A stretch of 64,000 nucleotides of DNA from Callorhinus ursinus (lineage: Eukaryota > Chordata > Mammalia > Carnivora > Otariidae), in contig NW_020312788.1 in NCBI RefSeq assembly GCF_003265705.1, positions 9,001,122-9,065,121 of the forward strand. Reading direction: 5' to 3'. The position numbers and the translations under genes are program-made. The notes under the pieces were generated by a model that had not been told where the DNA came from, ran no database searches, and saw only the letters and a program-made list of their open reading frames with translations. Shown one piece after another: positions 1 to 11,932 of this stretch. Every line of letters starts with the position of its first letter. Position 1 is the stretch's first letter.

Positions 1-28
1 TATATATATATATACACATATACATAAC
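1..28. repeat. (TA)n microsatellite at the left edge
   Basis: Alternating TA/CA dinucleotides that probably continue beyond the window. The following bases to about 410 are AT-rich with no recognisable element. Confidence 0.7.
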
Positions 29-409
29 AATAATATAAAATAGATGTAAACTCAGAGGAAGGAAGAAAATAATTATTCTTCTAGGAGGGTAACACTAATG
101 GATGGGAAGAATGGGCATTCTATTTCTGTGTGGAAGGAAATCACTAGCAAATGGTGGAGATGGGAAGGCTCCAATTTGGGGCAATCCAAAAGGCCTTAAA
201 TGAAATAGAATAATATCCCTGAGGTTTTACTGTGTCTTCTATGTTCCCAGACTATAGAAAAATAGAAATACTCGCTAAAAATATGGAAAACAATAGTCTC
301 TCACTAAATAGGTTCTTTATGTATCAGTGATTTAGGGAAATATTTAACCTGTGAGGACAATAGGTAGAATGTTAGGCAACAAAGAGATATGAAAGGCAAG
401 AGTGCAAGC

Positions 410-1640
410 ATTCTACACCATACACAAAATTATCTCAAAACGGTCAGAGACCTAAATGTAAAACCCAAAACTATAAATTAGAAGGAAACATAGGGAAAAA
501 CTATGACATTGGATTTGATGAGGATTTCCTGAATATGACACCAAAAGTACAGGCAACAAAAGTAAAACTAGACAAGTTAGACTACATAAAAATTAAAATT
601 TTCTGTGTATCAAAGGACAAAATCAACAGAGTGAAAAGGCAACCAATGGGATGGGAGAAAATATTTCTAAATCATATATTTGATATGGGGTTAATATCTA
701 AGATATATAAACAATTCATACAACTCAAGAACACCCAGTTAAACAATGGGCAAAGGACTTGAACAGACATCTCTCCAAAAATGATGAACAAACGGCCAAC
801 AAGCATATGAGAAGATGCTCAATATCACGAATTATTAGGAAAATGCAAGTAAAAACCACAATGAGATATTACTTCATACTCATTAGGAAGGCTACTTATC
901 AAAAACAAACAAATAAGCAAACAGAAAATCATAAGTTTTATCAAGCATGTGGAGAAATTAGAAACCTTGTGCACTCTTGGTGGAAATGTAAAATTGTGAA
1001 TTGCTATGGAAAACAGTATGGCAGTTCTTCTAAAAATTAAAAATGGAATTACTTCATGATCCAGCAATCCACTTATGGCTATATATTTAAAAAGACTTGA
1101 AAGCAGGATTTCAAAGAAATATTTGCATATCCATGTTCATAACAGCACCATTTACCATAGCCAAAAGATAAAGAGCAACCATATCCATCAACAAATGAAT
1201 GGATAAACAAAATGTAGTACATACATATAATGGAGTATTATAAACTTAAAAAGGATATAAAGTCTAACATGCTACAACATCATGAACCTTGAAGACATTA
1301 TGCTATGAAATAAACCAGTCACAAAAAGACAAATACTAAATGATTTCAATTATATGTGGTCTCTAGAGTAGTCATATTCACAGAAACAGAAGATAGAATG
1401 GTGCTTGTTACAGGATAGGGTGGGGAGCAAATGGGAGAGTTGCTTAATGTGAATAAAGTTTCCATTTTCCAAGATGAAAAAGTTTTGAAGATTGGTTACA
1501 ATGTGAACCATTGTGAATTGGAACAATGTGAATATACTTAACACTACTGAACTGTATACTTAGAAATGGTTAAATGGTAAATTCTATGTTATGCTTTTCT
1601 TTTAGCAAGAAAAAAGCATTTTAAAAAATTTTAGCAAAAG
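410..1640 (+). mobile_element. Old LINE-1 (L1MB-like) 3' portion
   Basis: Decayed ORF2 C-terminus followed by a 3' UTR, reading left to right. Shifting frames show the usual L1 order: 'RQPMGWEKIF' near 640, the 'NRHLSKNDEQTANKHM' block near 760-820, and the Cys-region peptide 'LVHSWWKCKI' near 965-1000. The 3' UTR shows 'atggtaaattctatgttatg' near 1575 and an A-rich end near 1630. The copy is 5'-truncated and has many frame breaks. It is a dead relic; the exact subfamily is a guess. Confidence 0.8.
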
Positions 1641-1990
1641 ACAATCCAGTTGTTGGTAGTATTGCCTTGACTGGAAATTGATCAGTTCAGTCAAAATTAC
1701 TAAAATAATAGCATGTCATCTTTAGCTACTAAACTTTCTTCTCTTTATTATCATCTAGTTATTAACAAGACATGCTACTTTTAGAGGTTTGCCGTTAATT
1801 TATTCTTACACTTGCAGAAGATACAACAATGGTCTTATCTGAAAAAAAATTATTAAATCTTTAAAAAGTGCAGGCATCAATTGGGAAAAAAAGCAGGACC
1901 AGGGCACACCATGAAGAGAGAATCAAGGTGAGTAAGAGTAACTGAAGGGGCAGTTGGTTACTTTTATTGTGCCTGTGGAAACTGACCCCA
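1641..1990. other. Unassigned sequence
   Basis: AT-rich sequence with no recognisable gene or repeat. The last 100 bp may belong to the retroviral relic that follows. Confidence 0.4.
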
Positions 1991-1994
1991 CCTA

Positions 1995-2480
1995 TCCATC
2001 CATCCATCGTGGAGTTTCAGACTCAGTACAGTGTTGACACTCTCACATTGTCCTTTCAACAGGTTTGCTGGAAACAGACTCTGGAACCCATCTGTCTTAT
2101 CAAGACCGCCAACGTATTTGCCACTTCTTGTTCATTTTGTCGATACATGAAACAATGTAATGTTCTGTAGAGTATCCACTCAGTTCAAGTCTTTTTGGAC
2201 TCTATTATGACAAAGGGTAGGAGACTGTAACAGCTCTGGAGCAAGACCATACATGTATATCATTATACTTCTGGTAGTCCTTCTTGATAGTAATAGGAAA
2301 AGGGGCATTTGCCAGGTCAAGAGCTGCACACCACATACTTGAGGCCATGTTAACCTGCTCTAAGATTCCATTTCTGACAGAGCAATTGCAATTGATGCTA
2401 CCACTTGGCTGAGTTCGCAGTCACCCACTACCATCCTCTATGATTTGACAATTTCTGCAATAGCTAGACTGGTATATACT
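1995..2480 (-). mobile_element. ERVL-like endogenous retrovirus pol relic
   Basis: Read on the minus strand, this segment keeps the order of blocks found around the reverse transcriptase active site of class III (ERVL) elements. A piece reading LDLANAPFP lies near 2300-2330, and further downstream in another frame a piece reads 'LLQSPTLCHN'. Several stops and frameshifts interrupt it and no LTR is recognised nearby. It is an ancient, non-functional fragment. The family assignment rests on the remembered block order and needs a profile search. Confidence 0.5.
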
Positions 2481-2503
2481 TTAGGTTTTTAAAGATGACA
2501 CTA

Positions 2504-2710
2504 GGGGCACCTGGTTGGTAGTCGGTTGGGCATCCGACTTGATTTTGGCTCAGGTCATGATCTCAGGGTCATTGTATTGAGCCCCGCATCGGACTTCCCG
2601 CTCAGCAGGGAGTCTGCTTGGGATTCTCTCTCTCCCTCTAACCCTTCTTTCTGCTCATGCTCTCTCTTTCTCACTCTAAAAAATAAACAAACAAACAAAC
2701 AAGTAAATAC
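2504..2710 (+). mobile_element. CAN SINE (tRNA-Lys-derived)
   Basis: Head 'ggggcacctggttggtag', CT-rich body and an (AAAC)n-rich tail. It is flanked by the target-site duplication 'agatgacacta' at 2493-2503 and 2711-2721. It lies beside the ERVL-like relic. Confidence 0.95.
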
Positions 2711-2721
2711 AGATGACACTA

Positions 2722-3350
2722 ATCTCTGCCACTTTCTGTCACGTGCAATACTGATTTTCATGTACTCTCATGGCCAAGGCAAGTAGTTTGGGAGCCTTCT
2801 CTCCCACTACAATAGTTGTTAGCCTCATAGGCTAAGACACCAATGTAATGTGGATGTCCTGCCAGTTACCAGGTATGTATGTCTACTGGTACTGTTCAGG
2901 GAGCAGGAAAATGATGAATGAGTGAGTCAGGTTCCTCAGCAAACAGACTCTGAGATAGAGATCTGTGTTCAGAGAGTTTAGTGAAGAAAGCTGTCAGCAA
3001 TATACCTGTGCAGAAATACCGGCAGCAGCATTTGGTAGAGGAAGTTTAATTATGGTACAGTTGCTGAGAAAGCCTCCGCTGATTCCACAGGGGGCTTTGA
3101 AGCTGAGACCACCCTTCAGAGTTGTAACACACTGAGGCAAAGGGGCCGGGCCCTTATTCTCTTTCTTCATTGAATTCAGTGTGCCCCAGGGGAGGCAGCT
3201 CCCATAGCAAGAGGCAGCTCCTTTCAGAGGAAGGAAATTTCTGGGGAGGAGCTCAGGCGTGGGGCAAAGCAGGCAACACCCACAGCAACTGGGGAAATAA
3301 GCACCACCATCCTTAAGAGGGGATTTTGGTGGTTAGTGGTAACATCCACT
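2722..3350. other. Unclassified GC-richer stretch
   Basis: The part from about 2936 to 3340 is clearly richer in G and C than its surroundings, with purine-rich and CCC/GGG-containing segments ('ggccgggcccttattc' near 3144). It looks like an old interspersed element, but I cannot name it. No convincing reading frame or splice pattern was found. Confidence 0.35.
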
Positions 3351-3351
3351 A

Positions 3352-3492
3352 CTAAGGTTGCTGGATTTGGCAAGTAAAAAGCAATAAATAAAAATATCGC
3401 ATGGCATACCTATACTGAAAAGATACTCATTACTTACTTAAATTTCAAATATAACTGAGTATTGTCTATTTTATCTGGCCACTCTGTCCACT
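3352..3492. mobile_element. Probable small palindromic DNA-transposon relic
   Basis: The two ends are roughly inverted copies: left 'ggttgctggatttggc', right 'ttttatctggccactc'. The intervening sequence is partly palindromic. This resembles a known short mammalian inverted-repeat element whose name I cannot fix with certainty. Confidence 0.4.
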
Positions 3493-5924
3493 ACACACGT
3501 ATTAAAGGGCAAGTAGGAGAAATAATTTCAAGGGGATTAATGCATTTCTCCTTTTGTAATCTTATACTCTGTACAGTAGTAATCCCACATGGACATGAGA
3601 GACCAAAAATAAAAATTGGTTAACCTCAACAATTTTTGTTCCACTCACAATCCTGACTTGGTCTAATTATAGGGATTCAATGCCGCTCACTACTTTTTAC
3701 CATAGGAAGCAGAAATAGGCTTAGAAAGAACACTAGCAGTTTTAAGGAGGGCGGATTGTGGGAAAGAGAGCACACAGTATACACACAGGGAAAGAACTAG
3801 AGCAGTGGCAGTGGGAATGAAAGGGAAGAAAGGAGAAGAGACGCCCCTGAGATAGATTCAGAGAATTTACTAACTGTATGATACAGAAATACAGGAGGTG
3901 AACAGTAGCTAACAAAATTGTATGTTCTTGATTTTAGGTAACAGGAAAAAAAAGAGAGGATATGGTAAAGATACATGTAAAACAAAACCAATAGGTTTGA
4001 AGGGAGAAATTATACATTTGACATTCTATTCATCCGAATGTATAATATATGTGAATACATTAACTAATATACTATACCAAGCTGTTGATATTGGTCAAGT
4101 GATCATTTTCCATTAAACATATTTACCTGAGACTTTATAGATATTTTTAACCACCTAGCATTTCTACAAGCTGTGCACAGGATGTTAAATTATACTCATA
4201 ATTCTATTAGCTATTAATAATTCTTATATATCCATTAAGTCCTGTAAACACTAATTTTCAAATTTAAAATCTTAATTGAAGGAAGAGTTTATAAAATGTG
4301 TTTTTCTTAAACAGCAATTCCTAACTCTATTTTATTTAAAATAAATATCTATGTGTATGTTTTATATACACTACTAAGAGTTCTTAAAATGTGGAACTCT
4401 GGTCTTTTTCCTTAATTACAAAAAAGGAGAAACTCCTGCCCACATCACACTCAGCAATGCTGTCTTTCTAACTGGCACTCTCCCCTTTACCCAATTTATA
4501 TTATGCTGTCAGTTGATTTTTTTCCTGAATCATGATATTCAACACATTGTCCCTGCATTATTTTCTGATTCAGAGTAATCAATCCAGGAACCACTAACAG
4601 ATCTATTAATTCTTTGTGTGCATCACAGCAGAATCCTGGATGCATCCTCAGATGCTAGGATGTTTATCTACTTAGTATGGTCTGGGAGCAGAACAAATAC
4701 TGAGAAAGTCAAAATAAATAAGTTTTTCCTATTTTAGTTCAAAATTCTAAAATGTAATGTTACATTTCCATTCTATGATGTTAATTTTAATCGCCAGTGA
4801 CTTAGTGCTTAGTGACAATTATTCACTTCTGGGATTAAAATGCCCACTATAGACATCAATAAACAGAACAAAATCTGACTTATCCAGTTGTGTTTGCCAA
4901 TCAGAAATCTATTTTAATAAGCATCATATACCCTCACCTGAGTACCAGGCCCAGTAAGAGAAAATGTATGTAACACATGTTGATATAATAATTAGAATAA
5001 ACATATTAAATCCTATTTTTGTACTATGTATTTTCCAACCAAAAGGAAAATTCAATATTTTATTGTAATTATTTATAAATTATCCACTGTTAACTTTCAA
5101 TAATCTGTGTGCAGATTATCCATCACAATCTTTAAACCCAAGATGGCTTTTTCCTGCGATTATGTTTTTAGAATAACTTCTTGCTTTATTGAGTTTTCTT
5201 ACATGTGCTTACTGAATACAAGTATAGCTTAAGCCATGACATGACCTAAGTAAGAAGGTAAATATGCTGCTGGGGAAAAAATGTAATATAATGGCATTTC
5301 AAATCCAAGGAGAAACTATCTTTATAGTCTCCATTATCAGTTTAGATTTTTCAAGTTTCTGCTCCCTTAAATTTATGTAATGCATATGGATAGCATAGCA
5401 AATCTCTATGCCCACCCAGTAAGTATAACCTTCCTGGACCTGCATATTTTCTGTGCACCAAGCAAAAACGTCAGGTACTGAGTAGGTATAGTTGTTGAAA
5501 GTTTATTTTAAATATTGTATCAATTCTCCTGTTGTTTAATTGTTGTAGCTAAAGATAAGACCTAAGAACTATGAATTTCACTGTAATTTAATTAGTTACC
5601 TGACAATTCTTAGGAGGACTACTCCTTACTTCTCACCTGTGGTGGATTATTAAGAACTAACTCTGATTATTTTTACTTAAGATTACCTGGGTTTTATTTT
5701 TTAACCAAAAGATGAAAAATATCATATACCTTGTATCCCACTAGTAATAATCTCTGCTTAAAAATTAAAATGAAGCAATAACATGTATACATTAAATTGT
5801 GGTTCAGTAGTAACCGTCAAGACTTATGTGAGTCTTATGCCAGGTACTATTCTAAGTATTTTTCCCTTAATTCTTACAAAAACTTTATGAAATATATTCC
5901 ATTGTTACCCTTATTTTATTTTAT
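3493..5924. other. 2.4 kb without recognised features
   Basis: AT-rich sequence with only short chance frames (longest 64 codons). No SINE, LINE, MIR or exon-like structure is visible. Confidence 0.5.
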
Positions 5925-6465
5925 TTTTTAAATCTAAATTTTTTTATTTGAGCATAGTTGACACACAGTATTACATTAGTTTCAGTAATTATAACATAAT
6001 GATTGGACAAATTTATACGTTATGCTATGCGTATAGCTACCACCCGTCACCGTACAATGCTATTATGGTATCATTGACTATATTCCCTATTCTGTGCCTT
6101 TTATTCCTTGAATCACTCATTCCATAACTGAAAGCCTAGATCTACCACTCCCCTTTACCCATTTTGCCCCCTCCACAAACACCAGTTTGTTCTCTGTACT
6201 TACAGCTCCGATTCTGCTTTTTGTTTGCTTATTTATTCATTTGTTTTTTTAGATTCCACATATGAGTGAAAACATATCTTATTTAGTGTGAGTTATTTCA
6301 CTTTTTACCCTCTAGGTCCCTCCATACTGTCACAAATGGAAAGGTCCCATTCTTTTATATGGCTGTGTAATATTTGTGTGTGTGTGTGTGATATCTTCTT
6401 TATCCATTCGTGTATCGATGGACAATTAGGTTGCTTCCATATCTTAGCCACTGTTATCTTTTTTT
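5925..6465 (-). mobile_element. LINE-1 (L1MA-like) 3' end
   Basis: Antisense L1 3' UTR and ORF2 end: 'agcatagttgacacacagta' near 5952 and 'tttatccattcgtgtatcga' near 6399. It contains a (GT)n run at 6376-6390 inside the L1 sequence. Confidence 0.8.
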
Positions 6466-6649
6466 TTTTCAAAAAAACCTTATTTACAAAAATGGTTGGC
6501 TGCACAAGCTGTAGTTTGCTGATCTAAAAAAATTCAAGTATTAATCTTGATTGCCAAGTATCTTCGTGCCCCTTTACATTTTACACTAGAAGGTAGTGCC
6601 TCACTAATCTTACCTGGTGCCACCTCTGCCAAATTCCCTCAGTTTTGGG

Positions 6650-6796
6650 GGACATGGAAGTGGACTACATCTGGAAAAGACCCTGATTCTGGTCTCAGTT
6701 CTGTCACCAGCTGCCTGAGTGACCTTGGGCCCATCATGCCCCTTCTCTTCCTCCCAGTTGCCCCTTGTAGAATTAGGGAGAGTCCAACTACATTAT
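6650..6796 (+). mobile_element. MIR SINE relic
   Basis: Contains the MIR core pattern 'gttctgtcaccagctgcctg' followed by 'agtgaccttgggc', and a pyrimidine-rich stretch where MIR carries its 'cctcagtttcc' segment. It is interrupted or ended by the LINE-1 piece that follows. Confidence 0.7.
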
Positions 6797-7140
6797 TTTT
6801 TTTTAATTTTATTATGTTATGTTAGTCACCATACATTACATCATTAGTTTTTGATGCAGTGTTCCATGATTCATTGTTTGTGCATAACACCCAGTGCTCC
6901 ATGCAGTACATGCCCTCTTTAATACCCATCACCAGGCTAACCCATCCCCCACCCCCTCCCCTCTAGAACCCTCAGTTTGTTTCTCAGAGTCCACCGTCTC
7001 TCGTGGTTCATCTCCCCCTCCAATTCCCCCCCTTCATTTTTCCCTTCCTTCTTCTAATGTCCTCCGTGCTATTCCTTATGTGCCACGAATAAGTGAAACC
7101 GTATGATAACTGACTTTCTCTGCTTGACTTATTTCACTGT
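6797..7140 (-). mobile_element. Carnivoran LINE-1 3' UTR, 5'-truncated
   Basis: A poly(T) start (antisense A-tail) is followed by the carnivore L1 3' UTR with 'cacccagtgctccatgcagt' and 'acccatcaccaggctaaccc'. The same segment recurs at 11185-11407. No clear target-site duplication is visible. Confidence 0.85.
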
Positions 7141-7142
7141 TG

Positions 7143-7295
7143 TCCTTATCTTAACAACTGAGAAAACGGAGGTGCAGAGAAATTAACTGGCTGAAGTTTC
7201 CATAGCACATAAGGGGCAGAACCGGTATTTGAATCCAGTGCAGTTTGGTTTCAGATCCCGTACACTTAACTACTAAATCATACTACCTCCTAGTT
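7143..7295 (-). mobile_element. MIR SINE relic
   Basis: Antisense MIR: 'aactgagaaaacggaggtgc', then 'gaaattaactggctgaagtt', 'tttgaatccagtgcagtttg' and 'cttaactactaaatcatact', in the expected order. Confidence 0.8.
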
Positions 7296-7329
7296 GACTT
7301 ATCTGACTTTCTTCCTATTGAAAAGAACA

Positions 7330-7612
7330 TACTCAAACGGTGCTTCCACCTCTCTCTCACATATATCTGAGTAAAACTCGAATGCCCGTTGTCTTTAACT
7401 CTCTTCCAATGACAGCCCAGTCTGACAGCATAGGCAGGAGTCGATGCCCTTCCTGTCCTAATCTCCTCTCTCACATAGCACCTAACATGCTGGTCTGTCA
7501 TAGATTTCCCCCACTGATGGTAATTCCTGACGCAATAATTATTGAAAGACTGGCACACAACACAGCTCCTGGAAGATAGTACATGTTCAATAAATGTCTG
7601 TTGGATGAATGT
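7330..7612 (+). mobile_element. Possible L2 LINE 3' end
   Basis: Ends in 'ttcaataaatgtctgttgga' and 'tgaatg', the typical L2/MIR 3' signature, after a pyrimidine-rich body. The upstream part is too decayed for certainty. Confidence 0.4.
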
Positions 7613-7939
7613 TTGTAGGTCTTCCCGTTGGCATTTTAGGCTGCATCAAAGCAATCATATCCACAACTCACCACCACCACCATTACTCCAATTATCAACA
7701 TTTGCATTTCCCCAGATTGAGACAAATTTCATATTTTTCAATCTTTAAGATTTTTCTTTGAAGTTTCTTTGAAAACTTTAAGAAAGTGTAACCAAAACTA
7801 TCCCAAGGGGGAGAAAAGGTCTTACCTTCTAAATCTTCTTTCTCAAAGTGTGTTTTGAGAATAGAACGAGTTCCACCTCTATCCACAACTGCCTCTTCAT
7901 CATTTCTCTGTAGAATGGGAAGAAAGAAGATTAAATGAT

Positions 7940-8390
7940 ATTACAATAGTTCCTCTTTAACCATGGGAATACTTTCCAAGACCCCCTGTGGATGCCTGAA
8001 TTCGCAGATAGTACCAAACCCTATATAAACTATGTTTTTTGCTAAACATATATACTTATGATAAAGTATAATTTTTAAATTAGGCACAGTAAGAGGTTAA
8101 CAATAATAATGATGAAATAAAACACTTAAAACAATATGCTGTAATAAAAGTTATGTGAACATGGTCTCTCTCTCAAAATATCTTATTGTACTATACGCAC
8201 CCTTTTTATAATGATATGAGATGATAAAATGCCTATGTGATCAGATGAAGTGAGGTGAATAATGTAGGCACTGTGACATAGCATTAGGCTACTGTCGACC
8301 TTCTGATGGTATGTCAGAAGGAAGATCATCTGCTTCCTGGCCATGGTTGACCTCAGGTCAATTACCACAGGTAAGAGTGGACTACTATAC
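7940..8390. mobile_element. MER44/Tigger7-like DNA transposon relic
   Basis: Left end with 'ctttaaccatgggaatactt' and 'caagaccccctgtggatgcc'. The right end is roughly inverted, with 'ctggccatggttgacctcag'. The centre ('ctctcaaaatatcttattgt', then 'gtgaggtgaataatgtaggc') matches the non-autonomous TcMar-Tigger family I know as MER44/Tigger7. It is nearly full length with no transposase. Orientation is not assigned. Confidence 0.6.
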
Positions 8391-9644
8391 ATATATTCTC
8401 TTAATTTCAGAGAATAAACAATAATATAATCTAATATAATCTAATATTTTAGGAATTTAATTCAATCACTTAAACCTACTTGTACACAACTATTCTATTT
8501 GATTATCAATTGTTAGTTTAAAAAGAAAGAGACTAAAATTAAATTGACCACATATTCAGAGAAGGAATGCCATTTGATTTTCCATGAAATCAAAGGTAGT
8601 CATACATTCCAGTTGCCATCATTTGTTAATGAGATGTAAAACAGAAAACAGTTATCCTGACAATTTAGTAACATGCATTTTTATCTCTGATAAAGAATTC
8701 TCGTTAACAAGATGACATTTTGAACTCTACAAGGAAAATATGGAAATCATTAGTATTAACACTACTAATGCTATGGCAAGGTGAAGTAATTCCACTGCCA
8801 TTTAAAATGAGGTTGGGGGGATCTAATCTCTTGAAAGCAATTAGTAGCAATTATTAGGTAAACTACAATTTTAATTACTTTGCTTCAGTATAATACATTT
8901 TATTCAAACTAAACTTTTAATTATAATCATATACATTAAGCCTTCATTCAGTATGTATATACATATGTATATTTTACTTATTTAAAATGGCTGGATGGAG
9001 ACTCTTAACATTGTACATATGCTCAAAACGATACACTCACTCATTTGGTACTCAATAAAATAATGGGGGAGGGATAAGTATAATCCATTTAACCATACAG
9101 GAGTGAACAAGATACAAAATACTGAACAAAGTGAAATACAGATTATTTCCAAATTTTTTTGATTGCAAACACCTATGTAAAAACTGCCTTAAAAGTGAAC
9201 ACCGAACACAAAGGAGAAATGAAAAGGTAGACTGAAGATGAATGAATCTTCCGACATCTATTTCTAAGCCTGTTCTAGTATTTGACTAGCAGAAAAATTA
9301 CAGATTTCTCTTTCTTCTTTGAAAGCTTTTTAATTCCCAGGCATAATCTTGATAAAGATTTGGCCTCTGTGTCTTACAGATCAGTATTGTCAACTGTAGG
9401 ATTACCGACTACAGACATATTTCAACCTAGAAATATCAGCTCTTATGTGCTTCACAAGCAGCAAAACATAAGTAGAATAACATATTTTATACCCTATAGT
9501 CCTGTGTCTTTCAGACATTTGCTGAGACAGGTCAGGGCAAAGTGTCTGAAATTGGAGTGAAAGAAACCTATACTACAAATGAAGGAATAAATGAAAATTG
9601 AGATAGGATTCTGAGCCTACTGCTCTTGTGTTTAGCAAAGTTTT
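8391..9644. other. No recognised features
   Basis: AT-rich single-copy-looking sequence. One 92-codon open frame (9282-9560) shows no domain, no usable splice context and no family resemblance. Confidence 0.5.
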
Positions 9645-9661
9645 AAAAATCTGTTGGTCTG

Positions 9662-9831
9662 GGCGCCCGAGTGGCTCAGTCAGTTAAGTGTCCGCCTTCA
9701 GCTCAGGTCATGATCCCAGGGTCCTGGGATCAAGTCCCGCAGGATACCCTGCTCAGTCGACAGCAGGCCTGTTTCTCCCTCTGAACCTCCCCCGCCTGTG
9801 CTCACTCTCTCTTTCTTTCTCTCGCAAAAAA

Positions 9832-9866
<35 letters not shown>

Positions 9867-9876
9867 AATCTTTTAA
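9662..9876 (+). mobile_element. CAN SINE
   Basis: Head 'ggcgcccgagtggctcag', body, and an (AAAT)n run of about nine units before 'aatctttt'. It has a perfect 17-bp duplication 'aaaaatctgttggtctg' at 9645-9661 and 9877-9893. The low decay of the duplication suggests a fairly recent insertion. Confidence 0.97.
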
Positions 9877-9893
9877 AAAAATCTGTTGGTCTG

Positions 9894-11170
9894 AGCAAAA
9901 TAGCAATAGAAAAAACTACAGAATTATATATTTATATATAATTTTATATATTTATATAATTTTCCTGAACCTGAACCAGACAAATGCAAGTTCCAGCCTC
10001 TTGAGAATCTATTCTTGATTCATTTACAAATCACATTTATCCTCTGTACAGGACATATTCAAATATATGTCACATTGGAATGTATCTCTGCCCTCTGGAG
10101 TGTTATTAGGAAGAATGCCAAAAGCTAAGTCATGCATCCATGTTCAGAGGTCAGAAGAAGCACTATTCCACTATATCTCATAATGGCAGCCTCTTAAAAC
10201 AATTGCAAAATGGAAAGGTTTATATAAAATATAAGAAGATGTTTCCCCCTATACAATAAAATATTTAATTCTTATTTCAAGGGCCTGAATCAATTTTCAA
10301 CTTATACAAAATTGTTTTTCTTCTTATTTTTATATGGCATATAAACTGTCCACACACAAAAAATAATTCTACACAATAGCTAATGTTAGGATATTGAGAT
10401 AAAAGGAAATTTTGCAGCAGAAGTAGAAGTGGAATCTAAATAGGAAATAGTTGATTATTTAATTACAATATGAATTACAAGTAGAAGTGCCCTAATTTTA
10501 ATGTTTCATTGATTAAAAAGAAAGAACTTGAAACTAGAATATGAATGTAACTCAAAGTAAGTGACTCATTTTGCAGTTTTATATAACTTTAAATACTCTC
10601 CAGATAGACCAGAGAAACATCAAATGCATGATCTTTTATCCTGAAAATTCCCAAGATACAACTTAATACCAAGACATATACTGAAATTCCTCTACTTTGG
10701 TTATAGTTCAAAAGCTTATTTCAATATTATTAAAGAATTTTTAATAGAGTACTTCCCTTCCTCCTTATTACCAAGAGCGAGTAAACATGGGTGTGATGAA
10801 GAGAATCTAGGCTGTGCAATAATCCCAAATACACTAGTAAGAAAATTTTTTTCACTTTTTACTGCCCCTTTTCGGATTTGTTGAAGATCAAATACAGTAA
10901 TGTACCCTAATGTCCATATGTATTTACTCACTTGGAACAAATTTTATCACCATGTAGAGAGAGAACACATAAATCTATTACATTGCCTCTCAATACAATT
11001 GACCTTTGTTACACTATTGGGTGAACATTTATAAGATGATTTATTCCAGTAAATAGAATAAAACAATGTTTTAAAATTTGTGTGTTGGGGGGGATGACCC
11101 ATGGTGAGAAATATATATTCAACACAGTCACATATTTATATATGTGTAAACAAAACAAAACTTTCACAAA
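9894..11170. other. No recognised features
   Basis: AT-rich. Only short chance frames and a TA-rich run near 9926-9962. Confidence 0.5.
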
Positions 11171-11184
11171 CCAACATTTATTCT

Positions 11185-11407
11185 TTTTTTTATTATGTTA
11201 TGTTAATCACCATACATTACATCATTAGTTTTGATGTAGTGTTCCGTGATTCATTGTTTGCATATAACACCCAGTGCTCCATTTACTACATGTCCTCTTT
11301 AATACTCATCACCAGGCTAACCCATCCTCCAGCCCCTTCCCCTCTAGAACCCTCAGTTTGTTTCTCAGAGTCCATAGTCTCTCATGGTTCATCTCCCCCT
11401 TCGATTT
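11185..11407 (-). mobile_element. Carnivoran LINE-1 3' UTR fragment
   Basis: A short 5'-truncated L1 of about 220 bp, antisense, containing 'cacccagtgctccatttact'. It is flanked by a perfect 14-bp duplication 'ccaacatttattct' at 11171-11184 and 11408-11421. It is close in sequence to the copy at 6797-7140. Confidence 0.93.
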
Positions 11408-11421
11408 CCAACATTTATTCT

Positions 11422-11921
11422 AACTATAAACAATGCAGTATGATATTTTCTATTCCAGGGTATTCTATTTCATTTAAAAATACTAGTCACTATCCTTTAA
11501 ATTTATTTCAGTACTTAAAAATGAGTTGTGACCTGCAATTTGAAAAACACTGATACAAACTATGGCCCTGAAACCGTAACAGGAATTAAGTCACACAGAA
11601 ATCACATCTTAAATCCATTTACATAGGACTCTAACCAATCGAACAAACAATAATACTATACCTTTCAATTCAATATTTTTCAATTTTTGAAATTTCTGTC
11701 ATGTTAAGTGTAGGGACATATTATTATAATTACATATATTACATATCTTTTGCTAAACTATTTTTACTTTGTTTTTCTTTCCACCAGGAAAGTAATAATT
11801 TGCTCTACCTAGTTCGACTTAAGTACTTTTCTCCATGTCTTCCCAAGAAAGAAGGAACAAATACTATTATCTATGATCCTCTCCAGTTAAAACCTGCTTA
11901 TGACTAAATTGAATTTGTATT
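11422..11921. other. No recognised features
   Basis: AT-rich sequence, nothing identified. Confidence 0.4.
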
Positions 11922-11932
11922 CAGCTATTTTA

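Noticed and set aside
2526..2786. Frames spanning CAN SINEs (here and at 11900-12232, 13226-13558, 18792-19148, 20673-20960)
   Set aside because: They translate SINE sequence ('GTWVAQSV' type peptides) and are not genes.
3922..4116. 64-codon frame in unannotated sequence
   Set aside because: Length is within chance expectation and no motif is present.
9282..9560. 92-codon frame as a small gene or exon
   Set aside because: No similarity recognised and composition is like the surrounding AT-rich DNA.
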